From: Wenzhouxiangella marina
GTDB lineage: Bacteria > Pseudomonadota > Gammaproteobacteria > Xanthomonadales > Wenzhouxiangellaceae
NCBI RefSeq assembly: GCF_001187785.1
Contig: NZ_CP012154.1
Location: 1,916,501-1,980,500 of the forward strand
Direction: 5' to 3'
DNA: 64,000 nucleotides
The position numbers and the translations under genes were made by a program. Of the stretch, positions 35,921 through 45,900 are shown piece by piece (position 1 is the first letter of the stretch; the number at the start of each line of letters is the position of its first letter). The notes under the pieces were generated by a model. The model was not told the DNA's origin. It made no database searches and was given only the letters and a program-made list of their open reading frames with translations.

Positions 35921-35941
35921 GTCACGTGCAAAAAGTCACGT
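35921..35941. promoter_or_regulatory. Direct repeat GTCACGT x2 upstream of divergent secreted-protein genes
   Basis: GTCACGT occurs at 35921-35927 and 35935-35941, 14 bp apart. The first copy overlaps a CACGTG palindrome. It lies between the divergent RNG-repeat gene and the 253-residue secreted protein gene, so it may be an operator. Confidence 0.35.
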
Positions 35942-35993
35942 CCTTGCCTGCCATAATATGAGCTATATCTGATGCACAAAGGAGCTTCCCGCC

Positions 35994-36755
35994 ATGTTCA
36001 AACGCTTGTTCCTGACCACTGCTGCGCTGCTGATCATTCTCACGGGCCCTGCAATCGCCGAACAGGAGACCGAACGATCCACCGCCTTGAAGGTGCAGGT
36101 TCGTTCCCTTGATGCCAAATTCATCGGTACGGGCGTCGGCGGACTGAACGTCAGCATCATTGACCTGGAAACCGGTGCCGTGCTCGATCAGGGTCGCATC
36201 GAAGGCGCCACGGGCAATACCGGCGACATGATGACCACGGGGCAGACCCGTGGACTTACTCCGTCGGCGCCCGCATCGGCCTCCTGGACGGCTCACCTGG
36301 CCATTGACGAGCCGACCCAGGTCGCGATCGAGGTCACCGGCCCCCTCGACGTGGCGGGAAGCATTCGCCATCAGCGAACGAGCTTCTGGATGCTGCCCGG
36401 GGTGGATCGCGTCGATCCGCCGCTCGTGCTCCATCTGCCCGGTTTGATCGTCGATGCAGTGGCGATCGACGCCGAAGAAGCCGCGCTGCAGATCACGAGC
36501 GCCGTGACGATGCTCTGCGGTTGTCCGATCAACGAGGACGGCCTGTGGCGGGCCGGTGACTTCAGCGTTCGCGCCCTGCTCTACCGCGGCGATGAGGTGG
36601 TGGCCACCACGGATCTGGCATTCACGGGCACCACCAATCAGTTCGCCGGCCGGATGGAGGGACTGGAGGCAGGCGACTATCGGCTGTTCCTGACTGCTCA
36701 CCAGCATTCGACGGCCAATACCGGCGTCTTCGAGCAGCCCATCCGGCTGCCCTGA
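35994..36755 (+). CDS. Secreted protein, unknown family
   Basis: 253 residues with AAGGAG 8 nt upstream of the ATG. A signal peptide (MFKRLFLTTAALLIILTGPAIA) is followed by a beta-rich domain beginning STALKVQVRSLDAKFIGTGVGGLNVSI. A conserved-looking cysteine pair, MLCGCPINEDGLWRAGDF, lies at about 176-178. The C-terminal half looks like an immunoglobulin-like or FixG-type fold (DFSVRALLYRGDEVVATTDL, LEAGDYRLFLTAHQ). I do not recognise a named family. Convergent with the DUF4399 gene. Confidence 0.75.
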   Translation: MFKRLFLTTAALLIILTGPAIAEQETERSTALKVQVRSLDAKFIGTGVGGLNVSIIDLETGAVLDQGRIEGATGNTGDMMTTGQTRGLTPSAPASASWTAHLAIDEPTQVAIEVTGPLDVAGSIRHQRTSFWMLPGVDRVDPPLVLHLPGLIVDAVAIDAEEAALQITSAVTMLCGCPINEDGLWRAGDFSVRALLYRGDEVVATTDLAFTGTTNQFAGRMEGLEAGDYRLFLTAHQHSTANTGVFEQPIRLP

Positions 36756-36761
36756 GCGATG

Positions 36762-36793
36762 GCCTGCCGGGTCGCTCGGGCTGCCCGGCAGGC
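36762..36793. terminator. Hairpin between convergent genes
   Basis: A 10-bp perfect stem (GCCTGCCGGG/CCCGGCAGGC) with a 12-nt loop lies between the stops of the 253-residue secreted protein and DUF4399 genes. It could terminate both directions, though no T-run follows. Confidence 0.5.
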
Positions 36794-36811
36794 TCACAGG
36801 GAGCCGATTCC

Positions 36812-37258
36812 TCAGTCGGTCACCCGAATCACGATGACGTCGGACAGGACCGGCGGATCGTGCGGGACATGGTTGTGATCGCCGAGGAGCAGCTGCAAGC
36901 GATACTCCCCCGGCGCCAGCTCGATTTCGGTCTCGGTCTGGCCACCACCGAAGTGCACGACCTGTTCCGTTGCAGGCAGAGGCATGTCGAAGGACGGCAT
37001 CTCGCTTTCATCGAGATCGATCAACAGGTGGTGATGCCCGGTGTGCTGGGCACGCGTCCCCGCTGGCGCAACCCCCATCCCGCTCAGTCCGAAGCGGACT
37101 CGGACCGGCGAGGTCAGCGTCTCGCCATCTGCAGGGCTGATGAAATAGACCCTCGCATCCTCCGGCGCTGGAGAGCGAGGCATTCCCTGGGCCAGCGCTA
37201 GGCTGCTCGATGCGGAGAAACCCGCGGCCAGGGCGAAAAAAGCGATCCTGCGAAACAT
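36812..37258 (-). CDS. DUF4399 domain secreted protein
   Basis: 148 residues from ATG 37258, with AAGGAG 6 nt upstream. A signal peptide ends near ALAQ. The His-rich GHHHLLID and LLGDHNHVPHDPPV stretches are the signature of DUF4399, a family of small exported proteins of unknown function. The clustered histidines could bind metal, which is speculation. Convergent with the preceding secreted-protein gene. Confidence 0.88.
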   Translation of the reverse strand: MFRRIAFFALAAGFSASSSLALAQGMPRSPAPEDARVYFISPADGETLTSPVRVRFGLSGMGVAPAGTRAQHTGHHHLLIDLDESEMPSFDMPLPATEQVVHFGGGQTETEIELAPGEYRLQLLLGDHNHVPHDPPVLSDVIVIRVTD

Positions 37259-37414
37259 TTCCAGCTCCTTCTTCAATGGTCGACGATTCGGCCGCTAGGC
37301 CGATTCCAGCGCCGCAATCATACCGATGCACCGTCAAGCGGGGATTGATCCTGGCGAGCCCGTGGCCAAGCGACTATAGTGACGGCTGTTCCGCGGTGGG
37401 AGTAGTTTCTGATC

Positions 37415-38545
37415 ATGGTCGACAAGCTCGAACAGCGTTCCTTTCTGATCCTGCTGGCCGTGGTCACGGCCCTTTTCCTGTTCCTGCTCAAGCCCTTCTT
37501 TGCCCCGATACTCTGGGCTTGCATCATCGCGGTGCTGTTCCATCCCCTCCAGATCCGACTGGAGCGCTGGTGGGGCCCCAGACCCAATCTCACCGCGTTG
37601 ACCACCCTGCTGGCCTGCGTCGTACTGGTGGTCATCCCGGTCCTTCTCCTGCTGACCTCCTTCGTGCAACAGGGTGTCGATCTCTACCAGCGCCTCGATT
37701 CCGGCGAGCTGCGACCGGGTCAATATCTCGACCAGGTGCGCGCTGCCTTCCCGATGATCCAGGAACTGCTGGAGCGCTTCGACATCAACACCGACCGACT
37801 GCGGGAAAGCGCGGCGGCAGCAGCGATGACGGCCAGTCGCCTGATCGCTCAGAATGCCTTCGCAGTCGGCCAGAGCACCTTCGAGTTCGTGCTCAAGCTG
37901 GCGCTGATGCTCTACGTGGCCTTCTTTCTGCTGCGCGACGGCCGCCGCCTCATCGAAGAGCTGGTGCACGCCCTGCCCCTGGGCGACGAGCGCGAGCGCC
38001 TGCTGTTCAGAAAGTTTTCCGAGGTCACCCGCGCCACGGTCAAGGGCAATCTGCTGGTGGCCATGGCCCAGGGCGCACTCGGGGGCATCATCTTCTGGAT
38101 TCTCGGACTTCCGGCCGCCCTCCTCTGGGGCGTGGTGATGGCCGTTCTGTCACTGATTCCGGCGGTCGGCGCCGGCCTGGTCTGGCTGCCGGCGGCCATC
38201 TATCTCTACGCCATCGGCGAGTGGGTCTCGGCCACGGTCCTGATTGCCTACGGCCTGATCGTCATCGGCTTGGCCGACAACATCCTGCGCCCGATCCTGG
38301 TCGGCCGCGACACCAAGCTGCCCGACTGGATGGTGCTGCTTTCCACGCTGGGAGGGCTCGCACTGTTCGGCATCAACGGCTTCGTGGTCGGCCCCCTGAT
38401 TGCCGTCGTCTTCATCGCTTTCTGGCAGATTTTCAGCAAGGAATTCAATCAGAAAGAGAGTAATTCAAAGAAAACTGATGAGGTCGAGGAGAGCAACTCC
38501 TCTGAACCTGAACCGCCAGCACCCGAACCGGAGAGCCACAGCTGA
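37415..38545 (+). CDS. AI-2E family transporter (PerM-like)
   Basis: 376 residues with hydrophobic segments at about 10-40, 60-85, 145-170, 205-245, 250-295 and 310-345. The family motifs LPAALLWGVVMAVLSLIPAVGAGLVWLP and DNILRPILVG are present. The tail (about 350-376) is Glu/Ser/Pro-rich. AI-2E exporters include TqsA and also unrelated-function members such as Na+/H+ antiporters, so the substrate is not known. Just upstream of the DUF349 gene. Confidence 0.92.
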   Translation: MVDKLEQRSFLILLAVVTALFLFLLKPFFAPILWACIIAVLFHPLQIRLERWWGPRPNLTALTTLLACVVLVVIPVLLLLTSFVQQGVDLYQRLDSGELRPGQYLDQVRAAFPMIQELLERFDINTDRLRESAAAAAMTASRLIAQNAFAVGQSTFEFVLKLALMLYVAFFLLRDGRRLIEELVHALPLGDERERLLFRKFSEVTRATVKGNLLVAMAQGALGGIIFWILGLPAALLWGVVMAVLSLIPAVGAGLVWLPAAIYLYAIGEWVSATVLIAYGLIVIGLADNILRPILVGRDTKLPDWMVLLSTLGGLALFGINGFVVGPLIAVVFIAFWQIFSKEFNQKESNSKKTDEVEESNSSEPEPPAPEPESHS

Positions 38546-38593
38546 TCCAGTCCGATTCGGCCGTCTCGAACCCATCGAAACCCGCATGTCCCA

Positions 38594-41281
38594 ATGAGCC
38601 TGAAATCCCGACTGTTCAAGAAACCCTGGCAGCATCGCGACCCGGAGGTCCGGGCTCGCGCCGTGCGCGATGACGATTCCCCGGAGCTGAAGACTCGGCT
38701 ACCGGAACTGGCCCAGCACGATGATTCCGTGCAGGTTCGCCTGGCCGCCCTGGAGCGGATCGACACCGAGCCCTTCTGGCTGGACGCTCGTCTGCGCGAG
38801 TCCGACCCGGCGATCTGCGCTCGGGCCGACCGTTTCATCCTGAGGGCCGTGAACACGACCCCCGCCGAGGGCCTTCTGCAGGCGCGGCTGGACTGGCTGG
38901 AGCGCATCGATGAGCCCGAAATCTTCCGTCGCCTGGCGGCCGAAGCAAAGGATGTCGAGCTGCGCAGGGCCGCGCTTTCAAGGATCTCGTCGCAGGGATT
39001 TCTCGGTGACTGCTACGCCACCGAAGCCGATGCGGGGCTGGCGGAGGAGATTCTGCAACGCATCGAACAGGTCTCGACCCTCGAGCGTCTGCACGAGCGT
39101 CTGCGCAAGACCAGCAAGAAGCGCGCCGGGGCCGTCAAGGAACGTCTGCTCGAACTGCAAGCGGCCAGCGGCACGCTCGACCGTGAACGCCTGGCTGCCG
39201 AATCCCTCGTGGCACGAGCCGAGGCGCTGGCTCGCGGCGATGGCGAGACGGATCGCGCCGGGGCACTCGAGGAGATCCGCCGGCTCTGGGCCGGAATCGA
39301 GTCCGCGGACGAAGGCCTGAGCCGGCGCTATCGGGGCGCAGTGTCGATCATCGAGGCGTCCTTGAATCGTCCGCCGCCCGCGCCACCGGCCGAGCCCAGC
39401 GCCAAGGAAGAGAACCCCGACACCACCGACCAAGCGCCCTCCGAGGGCCTGAAACGGGCGTCCGAAGCGATTCGCCAGGCCCTGGCGGGCCCGGTCAAGA
39501 CGGACCGCGCCACCGCCCTGCTGGCCGATTGGGATCGGGCCTGGAACGCACTGAATCCACCCGGCGCGGCTGACCTGGCACTCAAGGAAGCGACGCTGCC
39601 CAGGCTGCGTGAGCTGCAGCATCGGATTCAGGCAAGAGCCGCCGCGAGTTCCAAGCCAGCTTCCACTTCGGAACCACGCTTCGATTTCGACGCCGAGCTC
39701 GATGCCACGGCCAACGCCATCGAACAGGGTGACATCGCCAGCGCCCATGCCGCCATCGGGCGGCTCAGGTCTGCACTTCGAAAGCTGCCGGCGAAGCAAC
39801 GCCCTGGCGCGGTGACCGGCCGACTGCAGCGACTGGACGGACGACTGAAGGAGTTGCGCAACTATCAGCACTGGTCGCACAACGAACATCGCGACCAGCT
39901 GATCGCACAGGTCGAGGCGCTGGCCGGTTCGGGCCAGCATCCGGATGCGATCAGCGCGGCATTGAAGGATGCACGCCAGGAATGGCAGCGACTGGACGAG
40001 CTCGAGATCCTGCCCGGTGACAAGCGGAAGTTCGCTGCCCCTGCCGGTCAGTGGCGTCGCTTCCAAGCGGCCTGCAAGTCGGCCTTCGACAGCGCCAAAC
40101 CCTACTTCGAGAAGCGTCAGGAAGTTCAGCAGGACAGCCTGGCCGAGCTGGATCGATTCATCGAGCAGGGCCTGGAGAAGGCCGGTCAGGAAGATGTCGA
40201 AGCCCGGGTCCTGACGCCGATCCTGCGCAAGGCTCGCCAGGCCATTCGCCGCCTGGACGAGCTGCCGCCGAAGTCCCGCGGCGCCTCCGCTGGCCGCCTG
40301 CGCGAGCTGATGGACCAGATCACGAAGAAGCTGGACGAGGCCAGCGAGAAGGTCGAGCTGGCCAAGCGTCGCCTGGTCGGTGAAGCGAAAGCACTCGCCC
40401 ACGAGAAGGACCTCAAGGCCGCCATCGACAAGGCCAAGAGCCTGCAGGCCCAGTGGCAGCGCCTGGGCTCGGCCAGACGCAAGGTCGATCAACAGCTGTG
40501 GAAGGAGTTCCGCGAACCCATCGACCCGCTGTTCGCCCAGCTCGACGACCAGCGCAAGGAGCAGAAGCAGGCCGACAAGGAAGCCATGGCCGAGCTCGAG
40601 GCGCTCTGCATCCAGGCCGAAGCCCTGGCCGAACTGCCGGGGGACGAGCTCGCCGAGGCCTCCGGTCGCATGCAGGGCCTGGCCGATGAATTCGCCGACA
40701 AGCAGACTCGGCCGGGCCGCCTCACGCAACGCTTCGACCAGGCCCGACAGCGCTTCGAACAGCGCCAGCAGGAGCAGCGGATGGAGCAGCAGCTGGCCGA
40801 AGTCAGGGCGCTCGAGTCGCTCGCCTCGGAGATCCAGCAAGGCTTCGAACAACGCATGAATGGAACGCCCGCCGAGGAGGCCCTGCCCGAAGACCTGGCC
40901 GCGGATTCGAGACTGAGCGGACACGAGGCCCTTCGACAGGCGATCGAACGGATTCGGGATCCAGATCAAACGCCGGAGCAGCTCGCGGCATGGGCCAGCG
41001 AGAACGCGGATCGAGCTCGACAGGTGGCCGTGGAGATCGAGTTCCTGTCAGGCATGGAGTCGCCTGCGGAGGACCGGCAGCTGCGCATGGACCATCAGGT
41101 GCAGCGCCTGGCCAGCCGCCTCGCCGAGCGCGCCAGTCAGCCGGATCTTGCCACCGAGCTCTCCGCACTCGAGGCGCGCTGGCTCGCCAGCCTGCCTCAT
41201 CCCGGGGAACGGCACGCAGCATTGGCTCAACGCTTCCAGAAATGCCAGAATGTCGTCAAAAAAATGACGGGGATCACATGA
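38594..41281 (+). CDS. DUF349 domain protein
   Basis: 895 residues, almost wholly charged and helical. The N-terminal about 150 residues look like HEAT-type repeats (RDPEVRARAVRDDDSPELKTRL). Several DUF349 units follow, recognisable by WQRLDELEILPGDKRKF...WRRFQAACKSAFD and WQRLGSARRKVDQQLWKEF. Coiled-coil segments fill the rest. No catalytic residues or signal peptide are visible; family function is unknown. The stop overlaps the next gene's ATG by 4 nt. Confidence 0.88.
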   Translation: MSLKSRLFKKPWQHRDPEVRARAVRDDDSPELKTRLPELAQHDDSVQVRLAALERIDTEPFWLDARLRESDPAICARADRFILRAVNTTPAEGLLQARLDWLERIDEPEIFRRLAAEAKDVELRRAALSRISSQGFLGDCYATEADAGLAEEILQRIEQVSTLERLHERLRKTSKKRAGAVKERLLELQAASGTLDRERLAAESLVARAEALARGDGETDRAGALEEIRRLWAGIESADEGLSRRYRGAVSIIEASLNRPPPAPPAEPSAKEENPDTTDQAPSEGLKRASEAIRQALAGPVKTDRATALLADWDRAWNALNPPGAADLALKEATLPRLRELQHRIQARAAASSKPASTSEPRFDFDAELDATANAIEQGDIASAHAAIGRLRSALRKLPAKQRPGAVTGRLQRLDGRLKELRNYQHWSHNEHRDQLIAQVEALAGSGQHPDAISAALKDARQEWQRLDELEILPGDKRKFAAPAGQWRRFQAACKSAFDSAKPYFEKRQEVQQDSLAELDRFIEQGLEKAGQEDVEARVLTPILRKARQAIRRLDELPPKSRGASAGRLRELMDQITKKLDEASEKVELAKRRLVGEAKALAHEKDLKAAIDKAKSLQAQWQRLGSARRKVDQQLWKEFREPIDPLFAQLDDQRKEQKQADKEAMAELEALCIQAEALAELPGDELAEASGRMQGLADEFADKQTRPGRLTQRFDQARQRFEQRQQEQRMEQQLAEVRALESLASEIQQGFEQRMNGTPAEEALPEDLAADSRLSGHEALRQAIERIRDPDQTPEQLAAWASENADRARQVAVEIEFLSGMESPAEDRQLRMDHQVQRLASRLAERASQPDLATELSALEARWLASLPHPGERHAALAQRFQKCQNVVKKMTGIT

Positions 41282-42933
41282 TTTCGACGCTTTTCCAGCG
41301 CGCTCTGCCCGCGCTGGCTCTTCTGCTCGTCCCTGGTCTGGGCTTCGCTCAGGCCGAGGAAACCGCCACCGCCTACGGGGTCATTTCCGTGCTCCCGCCC
41401 CTGTTGGCGGTGGCGCTGGCGCTCTGGTGGCGTCAGATCATTCCAGCCCTGTTCCTCGGGATCTGGCTGGGCGCCTGGGCGCTCAATGGCTTCACACTGA
41501 CGGGGCTGGGCGTCGGTCTGCTCGAGAGTTTCCAGCGCTACATCGTCGCCGCGCTGGCCGATAGCGACCACGCCGCCGTGATCCTGTTCTCGGCCATGAT
41601 CGGCGGCATGGTCGGCTTGATCACCCGAAACGGCGGCCTGGCCGGCGTGGTCACGGTGATCGTGAGCTTCGCCAGTTCCGTTCGGCGGGCCAGCATGGCC
41701 ACGGTCGCACTGGGCATGGCGATCTTCTTCGACGATTACGCCAACAGTCTGGTCGTCGGCAACACGATGCGACCGATCACCGACCGGCACCGCATCTCAC
41801 GCGAAAAGCTGGCCTATCTCGTCGACTCGACCGCGGCCCCGATCGCCTGCATCGCCCTGGTCACGACCTGGATCGGCTACCAGGTCGGCTTGATCCGATC
41901 GGCCCTCGAAGACATGCCGGGCGTTGAACTGAACGCCTACTTCGTCTTCCTCAATGCCATCCCCTACAGCTTCTATCCGCTCTTCGCCCTGGTCCTGATC
42001 GTGACCGTGGTCTGGAGCGGGCGTGACTTCGGCCCGATGCTGGCCGCCGAGCGACGCGCGCGGCACGAGGGCGAAGTGGCGCCCCCGGCTCGCACTCGAG
42101 CGCTGATCGAAGAAGACAACCAGCACATGGCGCCGGACGAGGACAAGCCACAGCGGGCCATCAACGCCCTGCTGCCGATCGCCACCCTGGTCATCACCGT
42201 CGTGGTCGGCATCTACATGAGCGGCGAAGGTGAGACCCTGCAGGAGATCGTCGGCAGCGCCGACCCCTACAAATCCCTGCTCTGGGGCTCGCTACTGGGC
42301 GTGCTGAGCGCTGCCGCCATGACCCTGGGCCAGCGCATCCTCGATCTGGGCGAGGTCACCTCGGCCTGGTTCGCAGGGGTTCGTTCCATGCTGCTGGCCA
42401 TCGTCATCCTGATTCTGGCCTGGGGCCTGTCCGCGATCACCACCGAACTCGGCACCGCACAGTACCTGGCCGACCTGGTGGGCGAGCACCTGCACCCGGG
42501 CCTGCTCCCGGCCCTCGTCTTCGTGCTCGCGGCCTTCACCGCCTTTGCCACCGGCTCGAGCTGGGGAACGATGGCCATTCTAGTGCCCCTGATGCTTCCA
42601 CTGACCTGGACCCTGATGCAGGGCGCGGGCATGAGCGATCCGAGCGACCTGGCGATCATCTATGCCGTCGTCGCCGGCATCCTCGGTGGCGCCGTCTGGG
42701 GCGATCACTGTTCGCCGATCTCGGACACCACCATCCTGTCCTCCATGGCCAGCCAGTGTGACCACGTCGAGCACGTCCGCACCCAGCTGCCCTACGCCCT
42801 GTTCGCAGGCTTCGTGGCCCTGCTGATCGGCGCCCTGCCCGCCGGCTTCGGCGCGCCGTTCTGGCTGCTCCTGCCCCTCGGCGCGCTCGTACTGGTGATC
42901 GGCATGCGACTGATCGGGAAGACGGTCGAATGA
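41278..42933 (+). CDS. NhaC-type Na+/H+ antiporter family protein
   Basis: 551 residues from ATG 41278, coupled to DUF349 by ATGA. An N-terminal signal-like hydrophobic segment is followed by about eleven more. Family motifs are IFFDDYANSLVVGNTMRPITD, STAAPIACIALVTTWIGYQ, FATGSSWGTMAILVPLMLPLTW and WGDHCSPISDTTILSSMAS. The WGDHCSPISDTT motif is typical of the NhaC/amino acid-sodium antiporter superfamily. The ion and substrate cannot be read from sequence. Confidence 0.92.
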   Translation: MISTLFQRALPALALLLVPGLGFAQAEETATAYGVISVLPPLLAVALALWWRQIIPALFLGIWLGAWALNGFTLTGLGVGLLESFQRYIVAALADSDHAAVILFSAMIGGMVGLITRNGGLAGVVTVIVSFASSVRRASMATVALGMAIFFDDYANSLVVGNTMRPITDRHRISREKLAYLVDSTAAPIACIALVTTWIGYQVGLIRSALEDMPGVELNAYFVFLNAIPYSFYPLFALVLIVTVVWSGRDFGPMLAAERRARHEGEVAPPARTRALIEEDNQHMAPDEDKPQRAINALLPIATLVITVVVGIYMSGEGETLQEIVGSADPYKSLLWGSLLGVLSAAAMTLGQRILDLGEVTSAWFAGVRSMLLAIVILILAWGLSAITTELGTAQYLADLVGEHLHPGLLPALVFVLAAFTAFATGSSWGTMAILVPLMLPLTWTLMQGAGMSDPSDLAIIYAVVAGILGGAVWGDHCSPISDTTILSSMASQCDHVEHVRTQLPYALFAGFVALLIGALPAGFGAPFWLLLPLGALVLVIGMRLIGKTVE

Positions 42934-42969
42934 CCCGGCGCCGGCCGGGTCAGAACGCCCGGCCGGCGC

Positions 42970-42975
42970 TATAAT
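42970..42975 (+). promoter_or_regulatory. Consensus -10 element, TATAAT, 6 nt before dnaE
   Basis: A perfect TATAAT ends 6 nt before the dnaE ATG, which would place transcription start at about the first base of the start codon. There is no Shine-Dalgarno sequence. The -35 region (GGGTCA at 42947-42952) is poor. Confidence 0.45.
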
Positions 42976-42981
42976 CTCCCG

Positions 42982-45900
42982 ATGGACCGCGAGAACTCCG
43001 CCGCACCGCCCTTCATCCATCTTCGGCTGCACACCGAGTACTCGCTGGAAGACGGCACCGTCCGCATCGGCCCGCTGATCGACCGAGCGGCCGAGCTGGG
43101 CATGCCGGCCATCGCCGTCACCGATTGGCACAACCTGTTCGGCCTGGTGAAGTTCTATCGCAAGGCGATGGACAAGGGCATCAAGCCGATCGCCGGGGCC
43201 GATCTACGCGTATCGGACCCGGAACACCCGGAACGCTTCGGCGTCATCACCCTGCTGATCCAGGATCGAACGGGCTACCTCAACCTCTGCCGCCTGCTCT
43301 CGCGCAGCTTCCTGGAGGGACGCTTCCGGGGCCAGCCGCGGGTCCATCCCGCCTGGCTGAAGGGTCAGACCGAGGGCCTGATCACCCTGCTCGGCCGCAG
43401 CTCCAATCTAGGCCAGGCGCTCTCCAACGGGCGCCGAAATCTCGCCAGAAGCCAGCTGAACGAATGGCTGCAGCTGTTTCCCGGGCGCTGCTACCTGGCC
43501 CTGGAACGGCTCGGCCGGGATGGCGAGAAACTGCTCGAGAACGGCCTGCTCGATCTGGCCATCCAGACCGAGACGCCGGTCGTGGCCAGCAACGACGTCC
43601 GCTTCCTGGACCAGGACGATTTCTTCGCCCACGAGGCCCGCGTCTGCATCCACCAGAGCCGCCTCCTCGACGACAAGCGGCGCAGCCGCGACTACGTCGA
43701 CCAGCAGTATCTGAAAAGCTCCGAGGCCATGGCCGAACTGTTCGCCGATCTGCCCGTGGCCCTGCACAACACATGGGAACTGGCGCAGCGCTGCAATCTG
43801 GAGCTGACCCTGGGTGAATACGCCCTGCCGGCCTTCCCCGTGCCCGATGGCGAAACCGAGGCCGACTTCCTGCGCAGGAAGTCCCGCGAAGGTCTGGACC
43901 AGCGTCTGAAGCGCCACGGACTCGCGCCCGACACGACGCGAGAGGATTATGACCAGCGTCTGGAGCGTGAGCTGGAAGTCATCGTCTCGATGGGCTTCCC
44001 CGGTTACTTCCTGATCGTCGCCGACTTCATCACCTGGGCCTTCGAGAATGGCGTTCCGGTCGGTCCGGGCCGAGGCTCCGGTGCAGGTTCCCTCGTCGCC
44101 TGGGTGCTCGGCATTACCGGATTGGATCCAATACGTTACGAGCTACTCTTCGAGCGTTTTCTGAATCCTGAGCGCGTCTCGATGCCCGACTTCGATATCG
44201 ATTTCTGCGTCGAGGGACGCGATCGAGTGATCGACTACGTCGCCCAGCGCTACGGCCGCGATCAGGTGTCCCAGATCATCACCTACGGCACGATGGCGGC
44301 CAAGGCCGTGGTGCGCGACTGCGGGCGCGTGCTCGGCTACAACTACGGCTTCGTCGACTCGATCGCCAAGCTCATCCCCAACAAGCTGGAGATGACCCTC
44401 GACAAGGCGCTGGAAGAAGAGCCCGAGCTCAAGCAACGCTACGACAACGAAGAAGACACGCGCTCGGTCCTCGACCTGGCTCGCTCCCTCGAGGGCCTCG
44501 CCCGCAACGCGGGCAAGCACGCCGGAGGGCTGGTCATCGCGCCCAGCGCCCTGACCGACTTCACGCCGCTCTACACCGAGCCCGACGGCCATTCGGTGCT
44601 GACCCAGTACGACAAGAACGACGTCGAATCCGTGGGCCTGGTCAAGTTCGACTTCCTCGGGCTTCGCAACCTGACGATCATCGACTGGGCCCTGAAGGCG
44701 ATCAACGAGTCCCGCAAACAGAAGGGTCAGGACGAGCTGGTCCTCGATGACCTGCCCCTCGACGACGACAAGGCCTTCAAGCTGCTCCAGGCCGCCCATA
44801 CGACCGCCGTCTTCCAGCTCGAGTCTCCGGGCATGAAGGAGCTGCTGCGCAAGCTCAAACCCGACAGCTTCAACGACATCGTCGCCGCCGTGGCCCTCTA
44901 CCGTCCCGGCCCACTGGATGCGGGAATGGTCGATGAGTACATCAACCGCAAGCACGGCCGCGCGCCGGTCAAGTACCCGCACCCCCTGGCCGAGCCGATC
45001 CTCGGCGACACCTACGGCGTCATCCTCTACCAGGAACAGGTGATGCAGATCGCCCAGGAGCTGGCCGGCTACAGCCTCGGAGGTGCCGACCTGCTGCGAC
45101 GGGCCATGGGCAAGAAGAAGCCCGAGGAGATGCAGCGCCAGCGCAAGATCTTCGTCGAAGGTGCCGCGAAGAACGACATCCAGGCCGACCAGGCCGAACC
45201 CATCTTCGATCTGATGGAGACCTTCGCGCGCTACGGCTTCAACAAGTCGCACTCGGTCGCCTACGCTCTGGTCGCCTACCACACGGCCTGGCTCAAGGCC
45301 CACTACCCGGCCGAATTCATGGCCGCCGTGCTGTCCGCCGATCTCGACAAGACCGACAAGATCGCCAACCTGATCGAAGACTGCCGGGCGATGGGGCTCG
45401 ATATCCTGCCGCCGGACATCAATGCATCGGTCTATCGATTCAAGGTCGAGAACGGCGCGATTCGCTATGGCCTGGGAGCGATCAAGGGGGTCGGCGCCGG
45501 CGCGGTCGAGAATCTGGTCGATGTCCGGGAGCGGATCGGCGGCTTCGATTCCCTGTCGAGCTTCTGCCGGGAAGTCGATCTCGGCAAACTCAATCGCCGA
45601 ACCCTGGAGACCCTGATCCGGGCCGGCGCCCTGGACCAGCTGAACGAGAACCGCGCGGCGCTGATGGCCGCGCTGCCGGAGATCGTGCAGGAGGCCGAGC
45701 GCTTCCAGGCCGACCGGGAGGCCGGCCAGGCCAGTCTGTTCGGCTCAGCACCATCGGCACCCAGCGATCCGACACCGGTGCCTGGACGCAGCGTGCCGGA
45801 CGTTCGCCCCTGGACCGGACGCCAACGACTGCGGGCGGAGCGCGAGGCCCTGGGCCTGTACCTGTCCGGCCATCCGATGGATGAAGTCCGCGATGAACTG

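Noticed and set aside
42933-42950. Short GC-rich hairpin (ACCCGGC/GCCGGGT) after the antiporter gene as a terminator
   Set aside because: A 7-bp stem with no T-run in very GC-rich DNA; too weak to call.
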